This document shows, piece by piece, positions 7,725 through 15,049 of a stretch of 33,053 nt of DNA. The stretch's first letter is position 1. Each line of letters opens with the position of its first letter. Below the pieces are notes generated by a model. It had not been told where the DNA came from. It ran no database searches and saw only the letters and a list, made by a program, of their open reading frames with translations. Made by a program: the position numbers and the translations under genes. Origin of the DNA: Sedimentisphaerales bacterium (GTDB lineage Bacteria > Planctomycetota > Phycisphaerae > Sedimentisphaerales > Anaerobacaceae); assembly GCA_016930645.1 (NCBI GenBank), contig JAFGGH010000091.1, forward strand, positions 1 to 33,053, read 5' to 3'.

Positions 7725-10049
7725 TCAATCGATTATTTCGAGTACCTCCATCTTGGCATAATGCTGTCCGTCATAACATCGAAAGATATAAACTTTGCCG
7801 GCTTTAAGTGTCATCCTGGTACTCCGTCTGAAATCGACGTCGGGCACCTTAGTAATCTCATCAAAAGATATGTCGGTCTCAATAAAGGCTGGGCCGTCAC
7901 CTGACCTTGCGTCTGTATTCATAATAAAAAGGTCGCCTCCGACTTGATGCACAAAAAAATCACTTTTGCCGTGAACCTGCTTGAAGCCTTCGGCAAAACT
8001 CACCCTATTTAGCTCACGGTCCTGAAGAATGGCGGTTCCGGTAACTATATTATCTTTGGTAAAGTCTTTCGAGTCGTCCGGCTGATAAACCCATCTGACT
8101 TTTGCTTTCCTTATGCGGTATCCGTTAAGTTTGCATGTTGCGGTTTGGCCTTTTGCGACGTTTACTGTTGTGTAAAGACCATAATAGCCGGATTTCCCTG
8201 CGCCTATATGCACCTCGCCGGAGCGAAGGCCTTTCAAGATGAAATTCCCTTCGTCATCGGTCGTAGCCGAGGTGCCGCCGCTCGAAACACGTATTCCTTT
8301 TGGGTCGGCGTCATCTTCCAGATGAACCGTTCCTTTTACTGTGCAGGAATTTTCGGGCGATACACGCTCCAGGAAAATATCATCCCACACTATTACTTTT
8401 CCCTTTTCAAAAACTAACGGGCGGCGGAACTCGTGATAATCGGGATGAATTACGCGAAGCTCTGCCGACTGGCCATCGCGGTCGAATACGACTTTTGTCT
8501 GACCTTCGGAAATCTCGTCCGGCCTGTAGCCGCCGCGTCTATTCCCTGTCCAGTGAAATTCGGTCCTTGCCCGGCTTAGGTATTTATCTTCAGAACGAAC
8601 TCGATAAACAAGCGCACCCTGGTCTTTTTGTTTATCAGAATTTATCAGATTAGAGTTAGTTTTTGCAATGGTATCATACATTTCTTTATCCAGTTCATCT
8701 GATCCAAAAATTTCTATTATCATGTTAGGTTTCGGCTGCGTAAAAGTTGTTTTGGTTTTATCTGCTGCCGGCAACGGAGAAATTTTGCATTTGGAAGACG
8801 AGCAACATGATTGACGGCTGTCAGCTTTAACTTCTTTTGGTTTGCTGTAGCCGAGCCAACTCACGTCGACCTTCTTCTTTGCTTCGCAGACATAATCGCC
8901 ACTGTCTCTGTCTTTCATTTGAACGATAATTTCATCGACCTTGGTTGGCTCGTCAAAAAAGAACCATCCCTGAGCTATGCCGGTTTCTTGTTCTTTTTTG
9001 TTATAGGTAGTAGAACCGTGGGCATTATAACCTCGTGTTTTATTTCCGTTTGTATATGGGCGTGCCCATATTTGTACTTTTTCGGATGAGCCTAATGTAT
9101 AACGGAAATTGATATACAATTTTTCTCCAGCATTTAAAACAGCTGGAGAAGCCGGTTCAATAGATATAATTTCCAAGCTATTATCCTGCTTATCCATATA
9201 GCTTGTCCCTGGCGTAAGCAATGACGGCTGGCCTAAACGACAGTGTTCCTCAAACTCTTCCTGGTTGACGGCGCTGATTGATATCAATTCTAATTGTTTA
9301 CGGTTGTTCAACATATCGACCAGAGCTTTTAAATCCTCCCGGTCGTCGGTGCAAATATAACCTCTTAATTTATTGCCACCTGCCTTGGTTCTAAAGTGAT
9401 GAGTGCGTACTCCCCGCGGATGGTTTCTGTTAAATTCATACAGAAGCTCTTTAGCAGTGCGAGGATTAAACGGTGGTACTGGTTTGAATCCGATGATAAA
9501 AGCGGTGCTGTCCAACAGATTCAAAACACTTTCAGTTTTTCTTGTTCTGGATTTAGTAGAGCGCCGGTCAGGTGTTTTTACTTCTTTTTTGCTGTAGCCG
9601 AGCCATTTAAGATTTACCTTTTTCTTCGCAACGCAGACATAATCACCTCTGTTTTTGTCTTTCATTCGAACGATGATTTCATCAACGACAGCAGGCTCAT
9701 CGAAAAAGAAATAACCCTGTATTGAATCTTTTGCTCCGTCATACTTGTTATAGACAGGCGAACCGTGCGCTTTGTAACCCGGTGTTTCACTTCCATTAGA
9801 GCGTGGTCTTGCCAAAATCTGGACGGAATCGTAATCACCCATATCGTATTTGAAATTGACGTAGACTTTGTCGCCTGCCTGAAGAATCGCGGGCGACTTC
9901 GGCTCGGTTGAGAGGATTTTCAGATTGCAATTTCCTTGTTTTGTTACCAAAACGCTCTGCCGGGCGCAGCCGCAGTAAAACAATTGCATCGCTAACAGTA
10001 AGACGATTGAAAAACCGGTAATGTTTTTAGCTCGTGTGTTTTTTCCCAT
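7725..10049 (-). CDS. Large exported protein with duplicated domain and carboxypeptidase-regulatory-like domain
   Basis: A 774-residue protein of unknown function. A signal peptide (FSIVLLLAMQLFYCGC) ends in cysteines, with C28 the better lipoprotein candidate although the lipobox is not canonical. An approximately 110-residue module occurs twice (about 43-155 and 292-406). Both copies contain SPA(I/V)LxAG, VQIxARPxxNG, GYxAHGS, FFFDEP, VDEIIVxMKD, GDYVC and WLGYSK. Between them is a small alpha/beta-like region. Residues about 566-645 form a CarboxypepD_reg-like beta-sandwich (VKGTVHLEDD, TDDEGNFILKGL). AAGGAGATAAAT precedes the ATG. It probably acts in the envelope. The next gene downstream is on the other strand, so it seems monocistronic. 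Confidence 0.75.
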   Translation of the reverse strand: MGKNTRAKNITGFSIVLLLAMQLFYCGCARQSVLVTKQGNCNLKILSTEPKSPAILQAGDKVYVNFKYDMGDYDSVQILARPRSNGSETPGYKAHGSPVYNKYDGAKDSIQGYFFFDEPAVVDEIIVRMKDKNRGDYVCVAKKKVNLKWLGYSKKEVKTPDRRSTKSRTRKTESVLNLLDSTAFIIGFKPVPPFNPRTAKELLYEFNRNHPRGVRTHHFRTKAGGNKLRGYICTDDREDLKALVDMLNNRKQLELISISAVNQEEFEEHCRLGQPSLLTPGTSYMDKQDNSLEIISIEPASPAVLNAGEKLYINFRYTLGSSEKVQIWARPYTNGNKTRGYNAHGSTTYNKKEQETGIAQGWFFFDEPTKVDEIIVQMKDRDSGDYVCEAKKKVDVSWLGYSKPKEVKADSRQSCCSSSKCKISPLPAADKTKTTFTQPKPNMIIEIFGSDELDKEMYDTIAKTNSNLINSDKQKDQGALVYRVRSEDKYLSRARTEFHWTGNRRGGYRPDEISEGQTKVVFDRDGQSAELRVIHPDYHEFRRPLVFEKGKVIVWDDIFLERVSPENSCTVKGTVHLEDDADPKGIRVSSGGTSATTDDEGNFILKGLRSGEVHIGAGKSGYYGLYTTVNVAKGQTATCKLNGYRIRKAKVRWVYQPDDSKDFTKDNIVTGTAILQDRELNRVSFAEGFKQVHGKSDFFVHQVGGDLFIMNTDARSGDGPAFIETDISFDEITKVPDVDFRRSTRMTLKAGKVYIFRCYDGQHYAKMEVLEIID

Positions 10050-10109
10050 ATTTATCTCCTTAAATGCCTGTCCGCATATTGTAGCTAAAACCGTTGATTT
10101 TTCAAGGTA

Positions 10110-10202
10110 TTATTTTGAAATAGTTTTCCGCCTATTCTCATTTAGCTGCTCGTAGAGTTTGGTGTAGCAGGTTCGCTGGCTCGTCAGCCACTTGCCGCCG
10201 TA
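10110..10202 (-). pseudogene. Copy A of the helicase-loader-like gene 3' end
   Basis: Read on the minus strand this encodes YGGKWLTSQRTCYTKLYEQL plus a short tail and stop. It resembles the C-terminus of the intact gene at 12496-12981 (YSGRWVTIQQTSYTKLRDQL). It starts four bases after the stop of the toxin-like gene at 10206. At DNA level 49 of 61 bases match copy B. No start codon or ribosome binding site is present. Confidence 0.7.
10142..10202. repeat. 61-base direct repeat, copy A (most divergent)
   Basis: One of three same-orientation copies (10142-10202, 11324-11384, 12525-12585). B and C match at 59 of 61 bases, while A matches B at 49 of 61 by hand alignment. Copy C lies inside the intact gene. 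Each interval between copies holds one TA-like pair. Confidence 0.8.
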
Positions 10203-10205
10203 GGG

Positions 10206-10655
10206 TTAGCTATGGTTTTCTTCAGGGCCAAGTACCAACTTTTTAATAGCGGGTGGAATTGTTGAGCTTTTAGAAATCGCTATTTTAATCTTCTCGATTA
10301 TTACAGGAGGAAGGGGTGGAAGCAGTTCATATTTATCAGATTTCAACTTCATTAATAAATTATTTTTTTGTTCTTTTCTAAGAAGCTTTGGTGTTCCGCA
10401 GCATATTAGGCAGTTTTTATAAAAAGGAGGATAATCATCCGGTGTTAGTGATATATGTACGTCGTCTCCATCTGGACATGATCTATGTAAATCAAAGGCA
10501 GTAGTACTGGTTGAGAGTATAATAAATATATCATCCTGCGGATTTTTATTTAGAATAAAGTAAAAGCGACCATAATCATCTTTGTCGAGTTTGGCTTTAA
10601 AAGCTCCCCCCTGTACTAAAACACCCTGTATTTTTATATCATCTGGTAAGTCCAT
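10206..10655 (-). CDS. Putative toxin partner of the Panacea-domain protein (unknown family)
   Basis: A 149-residue protein I do not recognise. It begins MDLPDDIKIQGVLVQGGAF, then a beta-rich middle (GRFYFILNKNPQDDIFIILSTST), a CPDGDDVHISLTPDDYPPF segment and a cysteine pair (LICCG). The tail is helical and ends PPAIKKLVLGPEENHS. Its ATG overlaps the Panacea gene stop by one base (TAATG), so the two are translationally coupled. Panacea/SocA proteins usually act as chaperone-like antitoxins for diverse neighbouring toxins, so a toxin role is inferred from context alone. The short beta-strand pattern could suggest a PemK/MazF-like barrel, but no catalytic motif supports that. A remnant of the same C-terminus lies at 11388-11477. 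Confidence 0.6.
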   Translation of the reverse strand: MDLPDDIKIQGVLVQGGAFKAKLDKDDYGRFYFILNKNPQDDIFIILSTSTTAFDLHRSCPDGDDVHISLTPDDYPPFYKNCLICCGTPKLLRKEQKNNLLMKLKSDKYELLPPLPPVIIEKIKIAISKSSTIPPAIKKLVLGPEENHS

Positions 10656-11194
10656 TAATCGAATTCTACCCAGGCTTCTTGCTCATGAAGTATTAATTCG
10701 AGCATTTTCTGGGCATCGACATCCATGTCTAAAAAGAAATCTTCGTATGGTAAAGGTTGTCTACCACCTTCTGAAGGTTCGTTTTTCTTGTAAGCTGCGA
10801 ATGTATGTGTAATGTCTCTTAGCTTCCATTTATCTACATGACCATAAGATTTGTATATTTCGTCGAGGACATCCAAATCCGATTGGGACAACCATTCCTG
10901 GCCGCTTGTATTTTGTGCAATAATTGTGTGGTTTTTATCTACAATAAAGGCTGACTCCTTATTTATTGGCTCATTTAGGTAATCAAGAAGTTGCGAGGAA
11001 ACTGGTCCATAATCCATAGCGTAATATGAACCACCTACGATAGGTCTGCCATATTTAGATAAATGTTCGCGGTCTGCTAAAAAAAGCAATTTCACTAATT
11101 GTAGCTTGTCCATAGAACCATTATTTCGCTTGATGAGCCAAACAATAGCTTGTGTTGCTTTTTCACGGTCGAATTGAAATGTTACCTGTCCCAT
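10655..11194 (-). CDS. Panacea-domain (SocA-like, DUF4065) antitoxin
   Basis: A 179-residue protein with the Panacea domain first described in GepA/SocA-type proteins. The conserved block is KLQLVKLLFLADREHLSKYG, followed by GGSYYAMDYGPVSSQLLDYL, the most typical segment of the family. DUF4065 proteins neutralise diverse toxins, and SocA does so as a proteolytic adaptor. The ATG follows AAGGACTAT, and a plausible promoter lies 33-61 bases upstream. It leads the two-gene unit with the unknown 149-residue partner. The family call is strong; the mechanism against this partner is inferred. Confidence 0.88.
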   Translation of the reverse strand: MGQVTFQFDREKATQAIVWLIKRNNGSMDKLQLVKLLFLADREHLSKYGRPIVGGSYYAMDYGPVSSQLLDYLNEPINKESAFIVDKNHTIIAQNTSGQEWLSQSDLDVLDEIYKSYGHVDKWKLRDITHTFAAYKKNEPSEGGRQPLPYEDFFLDMDVDAQKMLELILHEQEAWVEFD

Positions 11195-11226
11195 ATAGTC
11201 CTTAACCTACTCCTTCTTCTATTATA

Positions 11227-11255
11227 TTTATACTATTTTGTTCGACTAATATCAA
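11227..11255 (-). promoter_or_regulatory. Probable sigma-70-type promoter of the Panacea TA pair
   Basis: On the minus strand TTGATA (11255-11250) and TATAAA (11232-11227) are separated by 17 bases. A second TATAAT lies a few bases further downstream. The ATG is about 33 bases beyond. No clear operator palindrome was found here. Confidence 0.5.
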
Positions 11256-11291
11256 ATAAAAAATTAGCTTATTTTCGGGTTTTTAGGGCTT

Positions 11292-11384
11292 TCAGGCCGT
11301 TTTTAGTGATTTTCTGTACTGGCTTAGCTGGTCGCGGAGTTTGGTATAGCTGGTTTGCTGGATTGTTACCCATCTGCCGCCGTA
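11292..11384 (-). pseudogene. Copy B of the helicase-loader-like gene 3' end
   Basis: The minus strand encodes YGGRWVTIQQTSYTKLRDQL followed by SQYRKSLKTA and a stop. It is nearly identical to the C-terminus of the intact gene at 12496. It directly follows the toxin C-terminal remnant. It has no start of its own. Confidence 0.75.
11324..11384. repeat. 61-base direct repeat, copy B
   Basis: Matches copy C at 59 of 61 bases and copy A at 49. It lies between the two TA-like pairs. Confidence 0.85.
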
Positions 11385-11387
11385 CAT

Positions 11388-11477
11388 TTAAATACTATCT
11401 TCTTCGGTACCAAGCACTAACTTTTTAATAGCTGGAGGTACTATGGGACTCCCGGATGTACCCATGTTAATTTTCAT
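11388..11477 (-). pseudogene. C-terminal remnant of the Panacea-partner toxin
   Basis: A 29-codon open piece ends with VPPAIKKLVLGTEEDSI and a stop. The intact gene at 10206 ends with IPPAIKKLVLGPEENHS. As in the intact unit, the stop is followed within a few bases by a copy of the loader-gene 3' end. This shows that toxin end plus gene tail was once a linked unit that has been duplicated and then mostly lost. Confidence 0.7.
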
Positions 11478-11544
11478 GATTACATTATAGTTTGAAAATT
11501 CAAGAGATTTAATTTATGGGCTAAAGAGATTTGAGATATATTTT

Positions 11545-11865
11545 TCAAGTTTGGGCAGCAAGCATCTCCGGTAATTTTTGTTTAAGCATGCTGCCAAACA
11601 GTTCTTCTTCTTGCTTCAGTTCTTTCCGGCGATGCTCTACCACTTGTTTTAACTGCTTTACTACAAAACCGATTATATCGATATTATTTGCCCTTGGGCT
11701 CATAATACGGAAGCCTTTAGGTACGCCGCTAAACCACCCAAGTTCAATATATAACAAATCATCGATGCTCTCCGTATAGGTAGGTTCATCATCCGCGAAG
11801 CTAATATATAAAACGTCTTCTTCGGAATCGTAATGGTGTTCTATTTTTAACTTTTTGACGGCCAT
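11545..11865 (-). CDS. DUF2283-family protein, probable antitoxin
   Basis: A 106-residue protein with the DUF2283 pattern HYDSEEDVLYISFADDEPTY, then DDLLYIELGWFSGVPKGFRIMSPR and a long C-terminal helix. DUF2283 genes are often found next to small nuclease-like proteins in TA-like pairs. The gene starts inside the upstream ORF with a 19-base overlap, so the two are coupled. The antitoxin role is inferred from this context. The C-terminal helix with HRRKELKQEEELFG may contact the partner. Confidence 0.72.
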   Translation of the reverse strand: MAVKKLKIEHHYDSEEDVLYISFADDEPTYTESIDDLLYIELGWFSGVPKGFRIMSPRANNIDIIGFVVKQLKQVVEHRRKELKQEEELFGSMLKQKLPEMLAAQT

Positions 11866-12236
11866 ATTACTTTACCTTTTGTCCGTTGTTTTCTATCGGC
11901 ATAAACGGTTCTTATCCTTAAGGTTTTCCAGTTCACTATTACATATACATACGCTTGTTGAAGAACTGTGTTTAGAATATAAAAATCGTCAAAATGTTTT
12001 TCGTAGTGAACGACATCTTTTTCTTTTGAATCATTAACTATCCGGTCGGGTGATTGCAGCGTCAAAATAATCTTATCAAACTGATAGCGGAAATATTCCC
12101 GCTTGTTTTCCTTAATAATATGATTTTCCCATGTCTCCTCTTTTAATTCGATATTTCGTCCTTCAAGGTCAGCTAAATTACACACTCCATCGTGAAATAT
12201 TGGCTTGTTCTTCCCTGAACTCATAAGTTTTCTCAT
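11847..12236 (-). CDS. Putative BECR-fold-like nuclease toxin paired with DUF2283
   Basis: A 129-residue basic protein. The order of segments resembles phage-associated Barnase-EndoU-ColicinE5/RelE-like (PBECR) nucleases: an N-terminal helix with ETWENHIIKENKREYF, then IILTLQSPDRIVNDS, a tyrosine strand HYEKHFDDFYIL, a strand AYVYVIVNWKTLRIRTVYAD and a basic tail. Candidate catalytic residues are H and R in the first helix and the late R/T, but these are only guesses. The start at 12236 lies next to a 17-bp inverted repeat, as expected for an autoregulated TA operon. It could alternatively be a DUF4258-like protein. Confidence 0.6.
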   Translation of the reverse strand: MRKLMSSGKNKPIFHDGVCNLADLEGRNIELKEETWENHIIKENKREYFRYQFDKIILTLQSPDRIVNDSKEKDVVHYEKHFDDFYILNTVLQQAYVYVIVNWKTLRIRTVYADRKQRTKGKVIWPSKS

Positions 12237-12241
12237 TTCTT

Positions 12242-12258
12242 CTGTATAGATTATACAG
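12242..12258. promoter_or_regulatory. 17-bp inverted repeat upstream of the nuclease/DUF2283 pair
   Basis: CTGTATA-GAT-TATACAG is a perfect 7-bp inverted repeat with a 3-base spacer. It ends six bases before the ATG of the toxin-like gene. The position suits an operator that blocks transcription or translation initiation. Confidence 0.55.
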
Positions 12259-12495
12259 CAACTTCACGCGGAAATCAAGCCCTTCTCTACTGTTAGAATC
12301 AGTTAGGCTACGATAATCAAACATTTAGTCAAGGTTTTTATACGTTTTTCCTTTACGAATGGATGTAAAAAATCACCGAAATACCACGTTTTTAACGTAA
12401 AAATCCAACTTATCACTGTTGCAAATACTAAAATTAAATATTTTAGTATTAAATCAGTACATCGCTTTGTGGGCTTATTGTCCGATAAATCCGGC

Positions 12496-12981
12496 CTAAT
12501 TTTGGTATTTTGTTCGACAGTTTATTAGCTGGTCGCGGAGTTTGGTATAGCTGGTTTGCTGGATTGTTACCCACCTGCCGCTGTAGCAGGCTTCGGCTTT
12601 TCTACGGGTACGCTCGGCGGCTTTCATAATGTAATCGCGGTCATTGTAGAATCTCGCAGGCGGAATAATCGCAAAGAACTGCCCGACCTTCTCATTTTCA
12701 ACGCACTGCACAAAGACATCCGGCTCGAAGTGTACGGATTCTTTTCGATTCGTACGCGGAGTAAGTGCTCTTGCCTTTTCGATTATCGCAAAAAGTTTCG
12801 GCTGTTTGTACTGGCCGAGCGGTGATGCGTAGTGCTCCTCGGCGGCGAGTCTTGCAATGTCGTAATCGAACCTGCGAAGGGCCTTGGTCCACGGTCGAAG
12901 CTGCTCTTTGTTGATGTCGCAGTCAGGCCAGAGCGCCATTATGACTTCACTGATAAATCCGATAATCTGCCGGTCCGTCAT
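12496..12981 (-). CDS. Phage-type replication protein, possibly helicase-loader-like (G39P/DnaT-like)
   Basis: A 161-residue protein. Its N-terminal half (FISEVIMALWPDCDINKEQL, then PWTKALRRFDYDIARLAAEE and KQPKLFAIIEKAR) has the spacing of helices seen in phage helicase loader/inhibitor proteins of the G39P type. The C-terminal half is unassigned and ends YSGRWVTIQQTSYTKLRDQL plus a short tail. AGAAGGAGA precedes the ATG. It follows a DUF1376 gene, which supports a replication role. Its 3' end is copied twice further downstream, at 11292-11384 and 10110-10202. The loader call is a pattern judgement, not a firm match. Confidence 0.5.
   Translation of the reverse strand: MTDRQIIGFISEVIMALWPDCDINKEQLRPWTKALRRFDYDIARLAAEEHYASPLGQYKQPKLFAIIEKARALTPRTNRKESVHFEPDVFVQCVENEKVGQFFAIIPPARFYNDRDYIMKAAERTRRKAEACYSGRWVTIQQTSYTKLRDQLINCRTKYQN
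12525..12585. repeat. 61-base direct repeat, copy C (inside the intact gene)
   Basis: This is the source-like copy in the C-terminal codons of the loader-like gene. It matches 11324-11384 at 59 of 61 bases. Confidence 0.85.
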
Positions 12982-12983
12982 TT

Positions 12984-13104
12984 TATAAATCTCCTTCTGC
13001 GAAATGGTTAATTGGTTAAATGGTTAAATGGGAGCGAAGCGCATCTGGCATCAATTAACCAATTAACAACTAACTAATTAACCAAATCTATAAATCTCCT
13101 TCTG
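12984..13104. repeat. Duplicated ribosome-binding segment with inverted repeats between
   Basis: A 16-base segment (TATAAATCTCCTTCTG on the plus strand) occurs at 12984-12999 and 13089-13104. The first forms the ribosome binding site of the loader-like gene and the second the end of the DUF1376 gene. The 89 bases between are rich in GGTTAA and TTAACC units that can pair with each other. It looks like a small tandem duplication or insertion. Confidence 0.55.
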
Positions 13105-13546
13105 TTTTAAGCTCATTCAACAACCGCTTAATTTCTTTTCTTTGTTTTTCTTTACTTTCTTTTACTTTACTTTTCTTAGCTATACTCGTGTCACTGCCTG
13201 AGCTGTCCCTGTGCCATCTGGCTTGTGCTCCTTTAAGTCCTTTATCAGTAGCGACTTTCATACGGTGTTTGGCCTGTCGCAATTCTTTTGTAACCCGTTT
13301 GTGCTTTAGAAAACCGTTCCTTTTTTGAAATTTTGTTTCGATTTTTTTCCATATCGATTCGAAGTTTTCCGAGCCTTTACACAATATTTTCAGCTCATTT
13401 GTATCGCAAGGCAGCTTGCCTTTATTGCAGTAAAGATTTATCACAATCAGCCAGTAACAGCCGAACTGTTCAGGCGTCATTTGTGATGTGTGATAATCCA
13501 GCAGCACCTCTGCTGGTTCAAGCTGAATGTAATTGATTTTCCTCAT
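13088..13546 (-). CDS. DUF1376-family phage replication protein
   Basis: A 152-residue protein whose N-terminus (NYIQLEPAEVLLDYHTSQMT, then PEQFGCYWLIVINLYCNKGKLPC) matches the DUF1376 pattern. That family is found in prophage replication initiation proteins, where it resembles winged-helix domains. The middle is basic and the C-terminus is lysine-rich and probably disordered, so it may bind DNA. AAAGGA lies six bases upstream of the ATG. The gene overlaps the ParB-like gene by 29 bases. It is probably part of the early operon running from 16162 leftwards. Confidence 0.72.
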   Translation of the reverse strand: MRKINYIQLEPAEVLLDYHTSQMTPEQFGCYWLIVINLYCNKGKLPCDTNELKILCKGSENFESIWKKIETKFQKRNGFLKHKRVTKELRQAKHRMKVATDKGLKGAQARWHRDSSGSDTSIAKKSKVKESKEKQRKEIKRLLNELKTEGDL

Positions 13547-14198
13547 TGTGAATCCTTTCGATATATTCCTTTGCGATGTGTGTTATAGCAAGTGCATTAC
13601 GCTGCGCTTTTGTTAATTTTGCACCGCCCACAGGTGGCGGTGCTAATCGAACTGCTTTTTCGACGAATTTCTTTTGCTCATTATTAAGAAAGAAGACAAT
13701 CGCGTTGGGCAGATTAACACTTTGCTCGCTGATTTGCAGAGCGAGTTTGTTTTTATTCAGCTCTATTAGACGCTGGATTTGCGGCTTGGTGTTCGGCAGC
13801 AGTTTTGACAATTCTTTAATATCGTATTTAGCATTTAGCTTTTCCAATAGTGCGGTTTTCTTTTCGAGGATATCATTGCCGCTTAGTCTGTTCAGGGTTG
13901 CAAGAAGCAATCGAGCCTCATCGTCATCGACATCCCAGACGACGCAGTCGCATTTTTCATAGCCTAACTGTTTTAAAACCTCTACCCGATGATGACCGTT
14001 GATGATTTCGTATTGCGTATCGCGTACTGCGTATTGCGTGGTCTTTGGTCTGACGATAACAGGTTCGTATCTGCCGGTTCGCTCGATATGACGTTTGAGC
14101 TTGCGGAAGTTCTCTTTGCTCATCCGGTTCGGATTATCGGGATGCGGAAAAAGGTATTTCAATTCAACGGTTTTAATTTTTGAATTATGGTTTTGCAT
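13518..14198 (-). CDS. ParB/Srx-fold N-terminal domain protein
   Basis: A 226-residue protein with an N-terminal ParB-type domain: LFPHPDNPNRMSKENFRKLK, then PVIVRP, EIINGHHRVEVLKQLGY and CVVWDVDDDEARLLLATLN. The INGHHR motif is the nucleotide-binding or nuclease-like site of the superfamily. The helical C-terminus (ELSKLLPNTKPQIQRLIEL) may act as an HTH. Phages use such proteins in DNA modification or partition. It overlaps the GNAT gene by 14 bases and is followed by the DUF1376 gene, so all are in one operon. An unusual stretch (RPKTTQYAVRDTQYEI) carries a repeated codon block. Confidence 0.85.
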   Translation of the reverse strand: MQNHNSKIKTVELKYLFPHPDNPNRMSKENFRKLKRHIERTGRYEPVIVRPKTTQYAVRDTQYEIINGHHRVEVLKQLGYEKCDCVVWDVDDDEARLLLATLNRLSGNDILEKKTALLEKLNAKYDIKELSKLLPNTKPQIQRLIELNKNKLALQISEQSVNLPNAIVFFLNNEQKKFVEKAVRLAPPPVGGAKLTKAQRNALAITHIAKEYIERIHNEENQLHSA

Positions 14199-14910
14199 TT
14201 TGAGTTTTTACCTTTTCATTTCTCCATATGTAATATACCGGTCTATTGGATAGTTTGCTTAATATAAATCCAGTTCTGGCAAGGCCTTGCGGCATAAGCT
14301 TTCTATTGCCGTAGCCCTGCAAAAAGCGATTTGTTTCACGTTCGAGAAATAGTTTCTTGCCTTGTGATAAACTTTCGATCTGAGCTTGTGCTGCTTCAGT
14401 ATCAACAAGCATATCATTTTCAATACCAACAAGGCTAAGCGCCTCAGCCATTCTCACACAGTTAGCATCGAGCGGCGCGGTATAGGCTTTCATTCCGGCT
14501 TTTTCAAAGAACGGATTTACATAACCCATCACCGCTAAGGCTTCGATAATTGGTATGTTAAGCAGAGGCATAGTGTCACGAACTAACGTTGTAGCTAATC
14601 CCATTCCTCGAAACTGAGGCTCGACTATCACCCTGCTGATTGTGCGAATGGTTTTGTTTACGAGTGATATTAATGTTCTTCTGTCGTGGCCCATAAAGTA
14701 ATTATTAGTAGCGACGTTGCGGAGAGCGACCGATGGATTCGGCATCGAATAGACTATCACGCCTGCGAGAGTATTGTTTAGCCTGGCGGAAAATATCTTA
14801 CTGAAAGGTCCAGGCCTGCTGTATCGATAATGATAACGCTTGAGCTTTTTGAAATCACCAAAAGAACCTTCTGTAATTAAAACTTTGTCTTTTGTCGCAA
14901 GTGTTTGCAT
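14185..14910 (-). CDS. GNAT-fold protein associated with an ABC-type ATPase and ParB-like protein
   Basis: A 241-residue member of the GNAT acyltransferase superfamily. The acyl-CoA-binding loop is in VIVEPQFRGMGLATTLV (about 94-110), and GYVNPFFEKAGM at 129-140 is the usual late GNAT segment. The N-terminal LKRYHYRYSRPG followed by LAGVIVYSMPNPS is typical of proteins annotated as acetyltransferases next to ABC ATPases in phages. COG2401 describes an ABC ATPase fused to such a domain; here the halves are separate genes. AAGGGATTTATA precedes the ATG. A DNA base-modifying role like that of phage Mu Mom (also GNAT-fold) is possible but is only inference. Confidence 0.75.
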   Translation of the reverse strand: MQTLATKDKVLITEGSFGDFKKLKRYHYRYSRPGPFSKIFSARLNNTLAGVIVYSMPNPSVALRNVATNNYFMGHDRRTLISLVNKTIRTISRVIVEPQFRGMGLATTLVRDTMPLLNIPIIEALAVMGYVNPFFEKAGMKAYTAPLDANCVRMAEALSLVGIENDMLVDTEAAQAQIESLSQGKKLFLERETNRFLQGYGNRKLMPQGLARTGFILSKLSNRPVYYIWRNEKVKTQNAKP

Positions 14911-15049
14911 TATAAATCCCTTATTATTTATTAGAACAGATTATGCGGCTGCGGTTTCGCGGCGCGTATCGTAAGTCGTAGTTCGGTTTCGTAAAGCTTC
15001 GAAAACGTATAACGCAACCGATACGAGCGGCGCAACCGAAAAACGAAAT

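Noticed and set aside
14911-15049. GC-rich stretch with open frames between the GNAT and ATPase genes
   Set aside because: Two minus-strand frames are open, but neither has a start with a ribosome site and codon use is biased by short CG-rich repeats. I treat it as non-coding.
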